A DNA stretch of 64,000 nucleotides from Mycolicibacterium sp. P1-18 (GCF_008329535.1 NZ_NPKR01000002.1:248001-312000); one strand, 5' to 3'; positions 19,877-32,961 are shown, counted from the stretch's first letter. Made by a program: numbers and translations. The notes: generated by a model from the letters alone, not told the origin.

Positions 19877-21078
19877 GACTCACCGCCGCTCAGGCGCGCC
19901 GGGTCGCCGTCGCGGCGCAGGGGTTCGCCGAGGCCAAGCCCACCGGCCCGGTGACCCGCGCGCACCTCAAACGCCTGGTGTCACGAATCCAGGTGCTGCA
20001 GCTCGACTCCGTGTCGGTCGCCGTCCGCGCGCACTACGCGCCGATCTTCAGCCGGCTCGGCCCGTATGACCGCGGCGTCCTCGAGCGGGCGGCGTGGAGT
20101 CACTCCGCGCGATCGCCGCGTCTGCTCGTCGAGTACTGGGCCCACGAGGCGGCGCTGATGGCCGTCGACGACTGGCCCCTGTTGCGATGGCGGATGCGCG
20201 ACTACGCCGACGGCAGGTGGGGCAAGGAAATCGTCCGCAAGAACCGGCAGCTGGCCGAGGACGTCGTCGCGGCGGTTGGCGAGCTGGGTCCCTCGACGGC
20301 CGGTCAGATCGAAGCGCACCTGGCCGCCGAGCCACGCGGACGCAAGGGTCCGTGGTGGGATCGCAGCGACACCAAGTGGGTGGCCGAGGCGCTGTTCGCC
20401 GCCGGCACGTTGACCACGGCCACCCGCGTGGGGTTTGCGCGGCACTACGACCTCAGCGAGCGGGTGCTGCCGCAGGAGGTGTTCGCCCGCGAGGTGGCCG
20501 ACGCCGACGCGGTGCGGGAACTGGTGCTGCGGTCGGCGACCGCGCTGGGCGTCGCGACCGAGACCGACATCCGCGACTACTTCCGGTTGGGCGCCGGGCA
20601 GGCCAAGCCCGTCATCGCCGACCTGGTCGCCCAGGGGGAGTTGGAACCCGTCGAGGTCGACGGGTGGACGGCGCCCGCCTACCTCAGAGCCGGCCAGGTG
20701 GTGCCCCGGGTGAACCGTGGGACGGCGCTGCTGTGCCCGTTCGACCCGCTGATCTTCTTTCGGCCGCGCGTGGAGCGGCTGTTCGGATTCCACTACCGCA
20801 TCGAGATCTACGTGCCCGAACCCAAGCGCCAGTTCGGCTACTACGTGTGGCCGCTGATGCTCGACGGTGAGCTGGTCGGTCGGGTGGACCTCAAGGCCGA
20901 GCGGGTCCGCGGTGCGTTGCACGCCGTCGGTGCCTTCACCGAACCGGGCCAGGACCCCAGCCGGGTGGCCGCCGCGCTCGCCGGCGAGTTGCGCACCATG
21001 GCAACGTGGTTGGAGCTCGACGACGTGGTGGTGGGGGAGCGCGGCGATCTGGCCGAGCCGCTGCGACGTCGGCTCTAG
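19873..21078 (+). CDS. YcaQ/AlkX-type winged-helix DNA glycosylase-like protein
   Basis: This 401-residue protein belongs to the HTH_42 family of AlkZ/YcaQ glycosylases, which excise bulky alkylated bases and unhook interstrand crosslinks. Three winged-helix segments are expected; the catalytic Q-phi-D type motif appears as QLD in [20 protein letters not shown] near residue 40. Further family features are [26 protein letters not shown] and the C-terminal GRVDLKAER. It overlaps folA by 4 bp, in the place of Rv2762c. A repair role is inferred from the family; activity of mycobacterial members is not shown here. Confidence 0.85.
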   Translation: MRLTAAQARRVAVAAQGFAEAKPTGPVTRAHLKRLVSRIQVLQLDSVSVAVRAHYAPIFSRLGPYDRGVLERAAWSHSARSPRLLVEYWAHEAALMAVDDWPLLRWRMRDYADGRWGKEIVRKNRQLAEDVVAAVGELGPSTAGQIEAHLAAEPRGRKGPWWDRSDTKWVAEALFAAGTLTTATRVGFARHYDLSERVLPQEVFAREVADADAVRELVLRSATALGVATETDIRDYFRLGAGQAKPVIADLVAQGELEPVEVDGWTAPAYLRAGQVVPRVNRGTALLCPFDPLIFFRPRVERLFGFHYRIEIYVPEPKRQFGYYVWPLMLDGELVGRVDLKAERVRGALHAVGAFTEPGQDPSRVAAALAGELRTMATWLELDDVVVGERGDLAEPLRRRL

Positions 21079-21177
21079 TCCTCGGTTTATTTGCTCACCC
21101 CGGATGGTCGACGTCTCTCGTGCGCGACGGCGAGCGGCAACGCGGCAGGTGGAGCATCATGAAGACGTGATCGGTCG

Positions 21178-23937
21178 ATGACGACGTCGCGACTTCTGGG
21201 TCGTGAGGCTGAAATTCGAGCAGTGACCGAGTTCCTCGCCGCACCTGGCGCCGTACCGTCGGCTCTGGTGATCGAGGGGGAGCCCGGAATCGGCAAGACC
21301 ACGCTGTGGCTTGCCGGCGTCGAGCAGGCGCCCGCGCACGGCCTGACGGTGTTGTCGGCCCGGCCAGCCGCGGCCGAATCGGCGCTGTCCCATTCGACTC
21401 TGGCCGATCTTCTCGGCAACGCCGACGAGGCCGCGCTGTCCGTGCTCCCGGATCCGCAACGGGTGGCGATGGACCACGTCTTGTTGCGAGCCGAAGCTGG
21501 TGAGGCGCCGACGGATCCGCGAGCCGTGTCGGCGGCCCTGCTGTCGGTGGTGCATCGGCTCTGCACCGCGTCGCCGGTGCTCCTGGCCATTGACGACCTG
21601 CAGTGGGTCGACGACTCCAGCGCTCGGGCACTCGCGTATGCGGCCCGGCGGTTCGCCGGCCGGGTGACGGTATTGGCGACGACGCGCAACGACCGGGACA
21701 GCATCGACGCGACGTCCTGGTTGCAGCTGTCCGCACCCGACTCGATCCGCCGAATCCGGTTGCGGCCGTTCGACTCCAGCGGTTTGCACGAGGTGATCAC
21801 CACGCGGGTCGGGCGCTCGTTTCCGCGGGCCACGATGCTCGAGATCCAGGCGGTCTCACATGGCAATCCGTTCTACGGTCTCGAGCTCGCGCGTTCGTTG
21901 GAGGGCAACACGCTCGACCCGGCGTCGTTGCCCACCTCGCTCGCGGAGGTGGTCCGCACGCGGATCCGCGGTCTTGGCGACGGGGTGCGCCCGGCACTGC
22001 TCGCGGTGGCATGTCTTGCCATCCCCACCGTGGCGCTCGTCGCCGGCGCGACGGGTGACGACGCCGACGACCTGATGGCCCTCCTTGCGGTCGCGGAGAG
22101 CGCGGGCATCGTCGACGTCGACGGCTCCTCCGTGCGGTTCACCCATCCGCTTCTGGCCAGGGGCGTCTACACGGACACTCCCGCACCGCTTCGGCGATCG
22201 ATGCATGCCAGGCTGGCGAATCTGGTGGCAGACCCGGAGTCGCGGGCCCGACATCTCGCGCTCGCGGCGACGGAGGGAACTGCCGAACTCCTGGACGCCC
22301 TCGACGTTGCGTCGGAGTTGGCGCGCAAGCGCGGGGCACCGTCCGCCGCCGCGGAATTGCTCGATCTCGGCCTCGAGCTCGGGGGTCACACACCCGAACG
22401 CCAGATTCGGTCAGCGGCCCATCACGTCGGCGCCGGCAATCCCCGCCGGGCCCGGGAGCTCCTCGATCAGGCCATCTCGCGGTCGGGTCCGGGGTCGCTT
22501 CGCGCCAACGCGTTGATGATGCTTGCCGTCGTCGAACTGTTCGACGACAGCTTCGTCGAAGGTGCGGGCCTGCTCGAGCGCGGGTTGGACGAGGTCGGTG
22601 ACGATTCCGCTTTGCGGGCACGGATGCTGGTCACCCTGTCGTTCGCTCAGCTGAACGCCGGGCGGTCCGCCGATGCGCTCACAGTCGTGGAGGACGCCGT
22701 CCGCGTCGCGACGCGATCCGAGGTGCCAACTCTGCTGGGTCAGGCGCTCGGCATGCGCGCGATGGTGCAGTTCATCCGAGGCAAGGGTTTCGACCGCGCC
22801 GACGTGCGACGAGCGCTGCAGTTGGATGATCCGCGCGCGAACGTACCGATCGCCTTTCGTCCCTCGATGCAGAGTGCGATGTTGGCGGCGTGGTCGGGCC
22901 AGCTCGAGACCGCCAGGGATGCCCTGGCGTCCGTTCATCGGGGTTGCCGGGAACGTGGCGAGGAGGGCGAGCTCGTGTTCGTCGCCTTCCACATGTGCTT
23001 CGTGGCGATCTGGCTGGGTGAGCTGAGGGAGGCGGGCGAGCTGGCCGAGGAGACCGTCGAGCGGGCTCAGCAGCTTGGCGGCAACGTCTCTTTGTTCGTT
23101 GCCTTCACGACCCGCGCCGCAGCGCGGGCGTACGCCGGCGTCGAACCCGATGCCAGATCCGATCTGGCGCATGCCGCGGCCGCCAGCGCCCGTAGCGGCT
23201 TCGTGACCATGGCCGAGTGGCCGGTGACGGTGCTCGGCTTCCTCGAGGTGTCGCTCGGCAACCATGCGGAGGCGATCGCCACGCTGGCGCCGTTGACCAC
23301 GAAGCTCACCGAGGCCCCAGAGGCGACGGAGATCATCGCGGCGTCGTTCATGCCGGACCTCGTCGAAGCCCTGGTCCACCTGGGCCGACTCGACGAGGCC
23401 GAACCGCTCGTCGACGTTCTCGAACGCAACGGCGCCAGACTCGACCGCCCGTGGATGTCGGCGGTCGGCGCCCGGTGCCGTGGCATGTTGCTGGCCGCGC
23501 GGGGCGACGTCCACGGTGCGCTGCGTGCCCTCGAACGCGCCATGGTCGAACATGACTGCCTCCCAATGCCCTTCGAGCGGGCACGTACCCAATTGGTGCT
23601 GGGCACGGTTCAACGGCGGTGGCGTCACGAGCAGTCGGGCACCGCGTCGCTGCGGGCGGCGTCGGCGGCCTTCGAGCACCTGGGCACACCCCTCTGGGCC
23701 ACGCGTGCCCGTGCTGAACTGGATCGGGCCGGCGCCGACGGGACGCAACCGGTACTCACTCCGTCCGAGCGTCGTGTCGCCCGTTTGACGGCCACGGGCA
23801 TGACCAACGGTGAGGTGGCCGAGCGGCTGTTCATCAGCCCGAAGACCGTGGAGTTCCACCTCGCCGGCATCTATCGCAAACTCGGCATCCGCTCGAGGGC
23901 CGAACTCGGCAGGCACATGCGGGAACTGGACGACTAG
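21178..23937 (+). CDS. LAL-type LuxR-family ATPase transcriptional regulator
   Basis: This 919-residue protein has an N-terminal AAA/NACHT-like ATPase with Walker A GEPGIGKTT at residues 34-42 and Walker B LLAIDDLQW near 140, a long middle of TPR-like helices (about 330-840), and a C-terminal LuxR helix-turn-helix (LTPSERRVARLTATGMTNGEVAERL...KTVEFHL). The layout is that of LAL/MalT-like regulators that bind an inducer in the repeats and hydrolyse ATP. It begins the accessory block after the AlkX-like gene. A near-perfect LuxR-type palindrome lies just downstream at 23975-23990, before the two secreted proteins, which are therefore candidate targets. Confidence 0.9.
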   Translation: MTTSRLLGREAEIRAVTEFLAAPGAVPSALVIEGEPGIGKTTLWLAGVEQAPAHGLTVLSARPAAAESALSHSTLADLLGNADEAALSVLPDPQRVAMDHVLLRAEAGEAPTDPRAVSAALLSVVHRLCTASPVLLAIDDLQWVDDSSARALAYAARRFAGRVTVLATTRNDRDSIDATSWLQLSAPDSIRRIRLRPFDSSGLHEVITTRVGRSFPRATMLEIQAVSHGNPFYGLELARSLEGNTLDPASLPTSLAEVVRTRIRGLGDGVRPALLAVACLAIPTVALVAGATGDDADDLMALLAVAESAGIVDVDGSSVRFTHPLLARGVYTDTPAPLRRSMHARLANLVADPESRARHLALAATEGTAELLDALDVASELARKRGAPSAAAELLDLGLELGGHTPERQIRSAAHHVGAGNPRRARELLDQAISRSGPGSLRANALMMLAVVELFDDSFVEGAGLLERGLDEVGDDSALRARMLVTLSFAQLNAGRSADALTVVEDAVRVATRSEVPTLLGQALGMRAMVQFIRGKGFDRADVRRALQLDDPRANVPIAFRPSMQSAMLAAWSGQLETARDALASVHRGCRERGEEGELVFVAFHMCFVAIWLGELREAGELAEETVERAQQLGGNVSLFVAFTTRAAARAYAGVEPDARSDLAHAAAASARSGFVTMAEWPVTVLGFLEVSLGNHAEAIATLAPLTTKLTEAPEATEIIAASFMPDLVEALVHLGRLDEAEPLVDVLERNGARLDRPWMSAVGARCRGMLLAARGDVHGALRALERAMVEHDCLPMPFERARTQLVLGTVQRRWRHEQSGTASLRAASAAFEHLGTPLWATRARAELDRAGADGTQPVLTPSERRVARLTATGMTNGEVAERLFISPKTVEFHLAGIYRKLGIRSRAELGRHMRELDD

Positions 23938-23974
23938 CTCACTTCCGCTCGGTTGGGGGGGATCGTCGGCGTTA

Positions 23975-23990
23975 CTAGGGAATCACCTAG
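23975..23990. promoter_or_regulatory. LuxR-type operator (CTAGGGAATCACCTAG) with -10 box
   Basis: The 16-mer sits within a longer imperfect palindrome (23971-23994) and matches 14 of 16 positions of the PAS-LuxR consensus CTVGGGAWWTCCCBAG known from Streptomyces PimM. A TAACGT -10 box follows at 24014-24019, the spacing expected if the palindrome overlaps the -35 position. It likely drives the secreted-protein pair starting at 24125. Confidence 0.6.
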
Positions 23991-24124
23991 TTACTCGTCG
24001 ACGCCGTGACAATTAACGTCGGCGTCGGGACGCGAAGAGCCTCGTCAGCGCCCTCGACCGGGGGAGTCACCGACGGCTGCCTCCGGATTGACCGTGACCG
24101 CGAGACCAGTGGTGAGGAACGCCG

Positions 24125-24910
24125 ATGACCGCACGAACGTCCGTACAGATTGCCATTGCGAGTGCCGTCCTCGGCGCAGCGTTGCTGCCGGGAGCGCTCG
24201 CGACGCCCGTCGCGAGCGCCGACGACCCCCTCGGCCCGATCATCGGCGCCGTGAACCGCGATCGGGCCAACACGCGATGCCCACAGTTGAACTACGTTCC
24301 CGCTCTGGAGGACGCCGCGCAGAAGTTTGCGCGGTCGGAGAACCCCGTCGACGGCCAGCCCGGCAACTACGACGGCAGGACGCTGGCCTTCCTCGGTTCC
24401 GGCGATCCCCAGGCGGCCGCGACGAACAGCGCCTACCGGAGGGGTGCCGGACCCGTCGTCAGCAGCTGCGACTTCACCGACTTTGGGGTCGGATTCATCC
24501 GGTACGAGGACCGGTCGGTGGACGTCGTGACGATCGTGTTCGGGGCGCCGGCCAAGCCCGTCGAGGCGCCCAAGGCTCCCGACCCGGTGGCGGCCTCGCC
24601 CGCCGCTGCCCCCGACCCGGTCAAGGTGCCACCGACGGACGCCGTTCGGGTGTCCTTCGACAAGGGCTTTCAGTGGACGGTCAACGTCACGAGCACTGCC
24701 GACATCCCCGGCAGCTGCACGTACGCCGCAACCAATCCCGTACTCCCGGGATCGAACAGGAACTTCAACATCGGACCCAAGGGCAGTGCCAGCTTCACCG
24801 TGCTGGCGCCGCCGCCGTTCGCGACCTATCACGTGGTGGTGTCCTGCAGCGGCTCGTTCGACGGCAAGAACGTCGAGTTCGGTCACGTCGAGCAGGACGT
24901 GTCGGCGTGA
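24125..24910 (+). CDS. Secreted CAP/SCP-like protein
   Basis: This 261-residue protein has a signal peptide of about 32 residues ending near ATPVASADD, so it is exported. Residues ~35-140 resemble a CAP/SCP domain (VNRDRANTRCPQLNYVPALEDAAQKFAR ... GFIRYED), but the usual catalytic-like His in HN is absent, so the domain may be non-enzymatic. A Pro/Ala linker (about 145-170) leads to a second beta-rich domain of about 85 residues. A GAGGAA ribosome site precedes the ATG. It overlaps the next secreted gene and both follow the LuxR-type operator. Confidence 0.75.
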   Translation: MTARTSVQIAIASAVLGAALLPGALATPVASADDPLGPIIGAVNRDRANTRCPQLNYVPALEDAAQKFARSENPVDGQPGNYDGRTLAFLGSGDPQAAATNSAYRRGAGPVVSSCDFTDFGVGFIRYEDRSVDVVTIVFGAPAKPVEAPKAPDPVAASPAAAPDPVKVPPTDAVRVSFDKGFQWTVNVTSTADIPGSCTYAATNPVLPGSNRNFNIGPKGSASFTVLAPPPFATYHVVVSCSGSFDGKNVEFGHVEQDVSA

Positions 24911-25413
24911 TGTCGCGCGACGTCGTCGGCATTGCGGCCCTGACCGCACTGTTGTGGGCCGGTCTTGTACTCGGCGCCTCGCCGGCCGATGCCGATCCCA
25001 CGGGCTGCCCTCCGGCCGCCGCGGTCGACGCCGGCTCGTGCAGCGCCAGGCTCGTGTCAGTGACCGCCGACGCCGTCGACGGCACCATCACCGGGACGCC
25101 GGCCGGTGGCCAGGTGGCGATCACCCTCTCGGGCCAGCCGCAGGCGTACCTGCCGTCGACCGGGTTTGCGGGCGGATCGCCGGATCCGGTGCAGCAGTGG
25201 GACGCCACCCTCGAGAGGGTGAACTCAGCTGCTCCGCCGGGTAATCCGACCGATCCGAACTGGTACGGCAACGGCAAGGCGACGGCGTTTCTGCCCAGAC
25301 AGCTCAACGACCTGGCGACCCGGTTCCCGCCCGAGACCCTCGTCGTCCGCTTCACGCCCGACGACGGCCATCCCGGGTGGTTCCGGATGACGTCCATTCA
25401 GCCGACCGGCTGA
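24910..25413 (+). CDS. Secreted hypothetical protein
   Basis: I do not recognise a family. This 167-residue protein has a signal peptide of about 30 residues (GIAALTALLWAGLVLGASPADA) and a mature region with two Cys near its N-terminus (TGCPP and GSCSA) that could form a disulfide, then beta-type sequence with Gly/Pro/Thr. The ATG at 24910 overlaps the previous stop by one base; a GTG immediately upstream (24907) would give the usual 4-bp overlap. It is translationally coupled to the CAP-like protein, so the two may act together outside the cell. Confidence 0.65.
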   Translation: MSRDVVGIAALTALLWAGLVLGASPADADPTGCPPAAAVDAGSCSARLVSVTADAVDGTITGTPAGGQVAITLSGQPQAYLPSTGFAGGSPDPVQQWDATLERVNSAAPPGNPTDPNWYGNGKATAFLPRQLNDLATRFPPETLVVRFTPDDGHPGWFRMTSIQPTG

Positions 25414-25443
25414 ACCCCCGCCTCGGCGCCGCCCGAACGCCGG

Positions 25444-26028
25444 TCAGCTCAGCGGAATGTCGTTGTCGCCCTTCGACTCCTGATATTGCTCCGACAGCGC
25501 GGCGTAGCGCGCCTTGATCCGCGCGGTCTGCGCCCGCAACTCCGAGCGCAGCGGCTCGTCCTCCGACTCGACGAGATCGGCCAGGGCATACGCCGTCCAG
25601 AACGCGTTGGACCGCCGGTAGCCGCCGGGCTCCAAGCCGAAGAGTTCCTTGAGGATCACCAGGTCGTGGGGGATGGCGAAGCTGTCGCGCGAGTCCTCGT
25701 GGCTGTAGAAGTAGTAGTAGTTGTCGAACCCCGCCCAGGTGATCGCCGACATGCACAGCGTGCACGGCTCGTGGGTGGTCAGGAACACCAGTTCACTGGT
25801 CGGCGGGCGCGGGGCCGACGACGCATAGAACTGGTTGAGCGTGTTGATCTCACCGTGCAGCAGCGGGTTGTCGGTCTCGTCGTTGGTGCCCGCGACGACG
25901 AGCGACAGGTCGGACTTGCGCAGGATCGCCGCACCGAAGACCTTGTTGCCCGAGGCGACGCCCCGCTCGGTCAGCGGCAGGATGTCGTGGTCGACGACGT
26001 CCAGCAGTCGGGCCGCCGGCACGGTCAT
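25444..26028 (-). CDS. Cytidine/guanine deaminase-type nucleoside deaminase
   Basis: This 194-residue protein is in the CMP/dCMP and guanine deaminase superfamily. The zinc site is intact: HGEINTL (His and catalytic Glu) and PCTLC. The region after PCTLC is unusual, very aromatic (FDNYYYFYSH) and followed by EDSRDSFAIPHDL, and does not match classic TadA or guanine deaminase, so the substrate is open. ATG 26028 overlaps the upstream permease stop by 4 bp (ATGA), so import and deamination are coupled. It is convergent with the secreted protein gene. Confidence 0.82.
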   Translation of the reverse strand: MTVPAARLLDVVDHDILPLTERGVASGNKVFGAAILRKSDLSLVVAGTNDETDNPLLHGEINTLNQFYASSAPRPPTSELVFLTTHEPCTLCMSAITWAGFDNYYYFYSHEDSRDSFAIPHDLVILKELFGLEPGGYRRSNAFWTAYALADLVESEDEPLRSELRAQTARIKARYAALSEQYQESKGDNDIPLS

Positions 26029-27443
26029 GCCCGACCTCCGCCTTCCCCGGGGGTCGTTCCCTCCTCGGCGAGCTCGGGCACGCCCTTGCCGCGGAAGACG
26101 TTGACTGCGAACACGATCGCGCCGATCACCAGCCACACCAGGCCGCCGATCTTGGCCAGCGAATCGGCGTTGAACAACACGTAGCCGATGATCAGGAAGC
26201 CCAGCGTCGGCACCACCAGGTGCAGCAGGTAGTTCTTCGACTTCTGGCGACCCACGTAATACCAGACCACCGAGACGTGGAGCAGGCAGAAGCCGAACAG
26301 CGCACCGAAGTTGACCAGCGACGAGATGAGGCCGATCTGGCCGACGAAGAACAGCACCAGCACCAGGCTGAGCGCGCTGACCACGAGGATGGCCGCGATG
26401 GGGACCTTGCGGCTGCTGATCTTCGACAGGAAGCTCGGCAGCTGGCCGTCGCGGCTCATCGAGTAGAGCAGGCGGCTGGTCGCGGCTTGGGCGGCCATCG
26501 CGTTCGCGAAGCCCACCGCCATCACGTTGACCGCGAAGAACGCGTTCATCCACCCCGTGTTGGACGCCGCCTGGACGAGGGTGAAGAAGGCGTTGCCCGC
26601 CTCGTCGTCGCTGAACGACTCACGGCCGCCGGCGAGCAGGCTGGCCAGCCACGTCTGGGTGATGAACAGGAACGCGACCACGAACAGCGCGATGATCATC
26701 GCCCGGCCGGCGGGGTTCTTGCGTCCCGTCGACTCCTCGGCCAGCGTCGAGATGCCGTCGAAGCCCAGGAAGCTGAGCACGGCGATCGAGAGCGCGGTCG
26801 CGATCAGGGGCGCGGTGACGGTGCTCGAGTCCCAGATGGGCAGCGTGCTCCAGCCGACGTTGGGCAGGGATTGTCCGTTGATGGCGCGCACGGCGATGAC
26901 GACGAAGACCACCACGAACACCAGCTCGATGGCGAGGAACACCCGGTTGGCGATCTTCAGCAGGCTGATGCCGGCCAGGTTGATGATCGTGTTGACGATG
27001 ACGAAGACGATCGCCCACACCCACCGGGGACTGCCGGGGAACAGCCCGACCATCGACTCGGCGGCGAAGACGTACAGCAGCGTCGGCACCAGTAGGTAGT
27101 CCAGCAGGATCGCCCAGCCCGCGAAGAAGCCGACGCTGGGATGGATGCCGCGACCGACGTAGGAGAACACCGAGCCGGCCAGCGGGAACGACTTCGCCAT
27201 CTGCGCGTAGGCCAGCGCGGTGAAGATCATGGCGATCAGGCCGATGAGGTAGACCAGCGGCACCATGCCGGACGCGCTGTTGTACACCGTGCCGAAGATG
27301 GCCCACGGCGCGATCGGCACCATGAAGACCAACCCGTACACCAGCAGGTCGACCGTCGACACCGAGCGGTTGAGTTCCTGTGTGTAGCCGAATGATTCGA
27401 GGGTGCGCTGCCCCTGCGCGGGTGGCGTGTCGGAGTTGACCAT
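26025..27443 (-). CDS. APC-family amino acid/polyamine permease
   Basis: This 472-residue integral membrane protein has about 12 hydrophobic segments and the APC-superfamily features PIAPWAIFGTVYN in segment 1, ALAYAQMAKSFPLAGSVFSYVGRGI and FLGFDGISTLAEEST in segment 6. Members import amino acids, polyamines or related amines with protons. It is coupled to the deaminase downstream and follows the alpha/beta hydrolase on the same strand (9 bp gap), giving an operon of hydrolase, permease and deaminase under a probable divergent GntR regulator. The substrate is not readable. Confidence 0.9.
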   Translation of the reverse strand: MVNSDTPPAQGQRTLESFGYTQELNRSVSTVDLLVYGLVFMVPIAPWAIFGTVYNSASGMVPLVYLIGLIAMIFTALAYAQMAKSFPLAGSVFSYVGRGIHPSVGFFAGWAILLDYLLVPTLLYVFAAESMVGLFPGSPRWVWAIVFVIVNTIINLAGISLLKIANRVFLAIELVFVVVFVVIAVRAINGQSLPNVGWSTLPIWDSSTVTAPLIATALSIAVLSFLGFDGISTLAEESTGRKNPAGRAMIIALFVVAFLFITQTWLASLLAGGRESFSDDEAGNAFFTLVQAASNTGWMNAFFAVNVMAVGFANAMAAQAATSRLLYSMSRDGQLPSFLSKISSRKVPIAAILVVSALSLVLVLFFVGQIGLISSLVNFGALFGFCLLHVSVVWYYVGRQKSKNYLLHLVVPTLGFLIIGYVLFNADSLAKIGGLVWLVIGAIVFAVNVFRGKGVPELAEEGTTPGEGGGRA

Positions 27444-27452
27444 GCGGCGTTC

Positions 27453-28364
27453 CTATCGGTCGTGTTCGGTGAGGAATGAGGCGATGACGGCGCGGAACTC
27501 GGCCGGTTGTTCCAGGTGCGTGCAGTGGCTGGCGCCGGCGAAGACGTGGTCGCGCGCGTCGGGTATCCGCTCGACGAACGGCTTCCACGTGGCCGGCGTG
27601 GCCTCGTCGAACTCGCCGGCGACCACCAGCGTCGGCGCCGTGATCTGGTCCAGCCGGTCTTCGACGGACCACGACTTCAGGGTGCCGAGAACGTGGAACT
27701 CGTTGGGGCCGTTCATGGTGTGGTAGACCGTGGGCTCCGCTTCCATCTGGGCTTCGCTGTCGAGGAAGTCCTGGGGCGTGGGTGTCACCCGGCAGACGTG
27801 GCGTCGGTAGAACTCCTGCGTCGCGGCGAGGTACTCCGGGTCGGTGACGGTGCCCGTCGCCTCGTGGCGGTCGAGTGCCTCCTGGGTGTCCTCGGGCAGT
27901 TCGGAGCGCAGCAGGGCGGCGGCGGCCATCCACAACTCCATCGACGCCGGGGAGTTGCAGATCGACAGCGAGACCAGGCCGTCGGGCCGGCGGACGGCAA
28001 TTTCGGCGCCCAGCATGCCGCCCCAGGACTGGCCGAGCACGTGATACCGGTCGATCCCCAAGGCCGTCCGCACGGCGTGGAACTCGTCGACGAACAACGC
28101 CGGGGTCCAGAACTCCGTGGGTGCCTCGGGCAGGTGCGTGCTGCGGCCACAGCCGATCTGGTCGTAGTGGACGACGACGCGGCCGGTCTCGTCGGCGAGT
28201 TCGGCGAGGTTGCGCACGTAGTCGTGCGCCATTCCGGGGCCGCCGTGCAAGACGAACAACGGAAGGGTGTCGGGGCGGGGGGTGTCGGGGCTGGTGACCT
28301 GTACCCAGGTCTCGCCGTCGAGGAAGGGCACCATGTGGGTCTGGACGGGCATGGCGCTCAGCAT
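27453..28364 (-). CDS. Proline iminopeptidase-like alpha/beta hydrolase
   Basis: This ~303-residue protein is a serine alpha/beta hydrolase of the proline iminopeptidase/amino-acid amidase type (S33). The oxyanion motif HGGPG, DQIGCGRS, the nucleophile elbow GQSWGG, an Asp in VAGEFDEATP and the His in SHCTH are all present. Such enzymes cleave N-terminal proline or amino-acid amides. ATG 28364 is used; ATG 28352 (MPVQTH) is equally possible. It heads the operon with the APC permease and deaminase, divergent from a GntR-type gene, so it may act on a compound brought in by the permease. Confidence 0.85.
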   Translation of the reverse strand: MLSAMPVQTHMVPFLDGETWVQVTSPDTPRPDTLPLFVLHGGPGMAHDYVRNLAELADETGRVVVHYDQIGCGRSTHLPEAPTEFWTPALFVDEFHAVRTALGIDRYHVLGQSWGGMLGAEIAVRRPDGLVSLSICNSPASMELWMAAAALLRSELPEDTQEALDRHEATGTVTDPEYLAATQEFYRRHVCRVTPTPQDFLDSEAQMEAEPTVYHTMNGPNEFHVLGTLKSWSVEDRLDQITAPTLVVAGEFDEATPATWKPFVERIPDARDHVFAGASHCTHLEQPAEFRAVIASFLTEHDR

Positions 28365-28374
28365 GTACCCACAA

Positions 28375-28393
28375 TGGTCTCGCTGCAAGACCA
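28375..28393. promoter_or_regulatory. GntR-type operator candidate (TGGTCT-N7-AGACCA)
   Basis: Perfect 6-bp inverted repeat in the 75-bp spacer between the divergent hydrolase and GntR-type genes, about 10 bp upstream of the hydrolase start. The TGGTC/GACCA half-sites are of the kind used by FadR-subfamily regulators, so it is the likely site for the adjacent GntR protein. Confidence 0.6.
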
Positions 28394-28439
28394 AAGAAGA
28401 GGAATTAACATTCGCCGTATCCACGACGGGGGGAGCACG

Positions 28440-31825
<3,386 letters not shown>

Positions 31826-31829
<4 letters not shown>

Positions 31830-32644
31830 CGTTTGTTGACGTAACCGTCGTCGACCGGCAGCGCCACCCCGGTGATGTGCTTGCCGGAATCGGCGACCAG
31901 CCAGGCCACGGTGTCGGCGATGACCTCCGGCTCGACGGTCTCCATGTTGGCGATGCTGGCCATGGTCAGGTCGCCGTCCTCGCTGCCGGTCATGTCGGCG
32001 AGCCACTTCCGGGTGAACTCGTTGTCGACCATGGGTGTCCGGACTCCCGCCGGGTGAATCGAGTTCACTCGAATGTGCTGTGGGGACAACAGGTTGGCAT
32101 ACGACCGCATGAGGCCGACCACGCCGTGCTTGGCGGCGGCGTAGCCGATGGAGCCGGCGAACGGGGAACCTAGGCCGACCAACCCCATCACGGAGCTGAT
32201 CAGCACGATGGCGCCGCCGTTGCCCGCCTTGACCATGGGCCGCATCGCGACGTCCACGGTGTGGTGCACACCGGTGAGGTTGACGTCGATCACGTCGTGC
32301 CAGGCGTTTTCGTCGGCCATCGGCGCGATGCCGGCGTTGGCGACCACGATGTCGAGGCGCCCGCCGAGCTCGTCGACGCCCGTTCGCAACGCGGTCTTCA
32401 GCGACGAGCGGTCCCGCACGTCGGCCTGCAGGGCCACGATGCGGGAACCGATGTCCTCCACCAGTTTCACGGTCGCGGCGAGGTCGTCGGCGGTGGCCAT
32501 CGGGTAGGGCACCGACGCAATCTGGTCGCACAGGTCGACGGCGATGATGGCGGCGCCCTCCGACGCCAGCTTCACCGCGTGGGCGCGACCCTGACCGCGG
32601 GCCGCTCCCGTGATGAAGGCGACCTTGCCCTCGAGGGATCCCAT
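31826..32644 (-). CDS. Mycofactocin-coupled SDR oxidoreductase
   Basis: This 272-residue SDR has [16 protein letters not shown] (the form typical of mycofactocin-associated SDRs), VDLC after strand 2, NAG near residue 97, Ser in LISSVMG and YAAAK. In that group the NAD(H) is buried and electrons are passed to the peptide-derived cofactor mycofactocin; this is inferred from family resemblance (TIGR03971 type). It corresponds to Rv2750. The small antibiotic-biosynthesis-monooxygenase-type gene is 2 bp upstream on the same strand, so the two form an operon. Convergent overlap with rnj leaves no room for a terminator. Confidence 0.88.
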
Positions 32645-32646
32645 CG

Positions 32647-32961
32647 TTAGGGACGCAGCTGACCCTTGGCGGGGTCGCCGGCGACGACCGGCTGCAGCAT
32701 CTTGATGTCGGGGGCGCCGTCCAGGTGTTCGCCGATGGTCCCGAACAGGGTGCCGATCGCCGGGGCGGTGCCGTGCGTCTTGAGCGCGTCCTCGTCGGCC
32801 CACTGCTCGACGAAGACGAACGTGCCGTCGGCCTCGTGCAGCGAGTACAGCTGACACCCCGGCTCGGAGTGGACCGCTTCGATCGCCTGGGTGCACGCGG
32901 TCCGCACCGCGTCGACGGACTCGGGCTTGGCGATCAGGGTGGCGACGACGACGACGGGCAT
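32647..32961 (-). CDS. Antibiotic biosynthesis monooxygenase (ABM) domain protein
   Basis: This 104-residue protein has the ABM dimeric ferredoxin-like fold: [17 protein letters not shown], then [28 protein letters not shown], with conserved W and H. ABM proteins are small quinol monooxygenases or heme/quinone-binding proteins. ATG 32961 gives the conserved short N-terminus; a longer upstream frame has no similarity. It matches Rv2749 by position and is followed 2 bp later by the mycofactocin-type SDR. An inverted repeat covering its presumed -10 box lies at 33012-33031. Confidence 0.85.
   Translation of the reverse strand: MPVVVVATLIAKPESVDAVRTACTQAIEAVHSEPGCQLYSLHEADGTFVFVEQWADEDALKTHGTAPAIGTLFGTIGEHLDGAPDIKMLQPVVAGDPAKGQLRP

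Noticed and set aside
26620..28374. Long antisense/alternate frames across the APC permease and hydrolase genes
   Set aside because: Arg/Pro/His-rich translations without motifs; the coding frames with conserved catalytic residues are clear.
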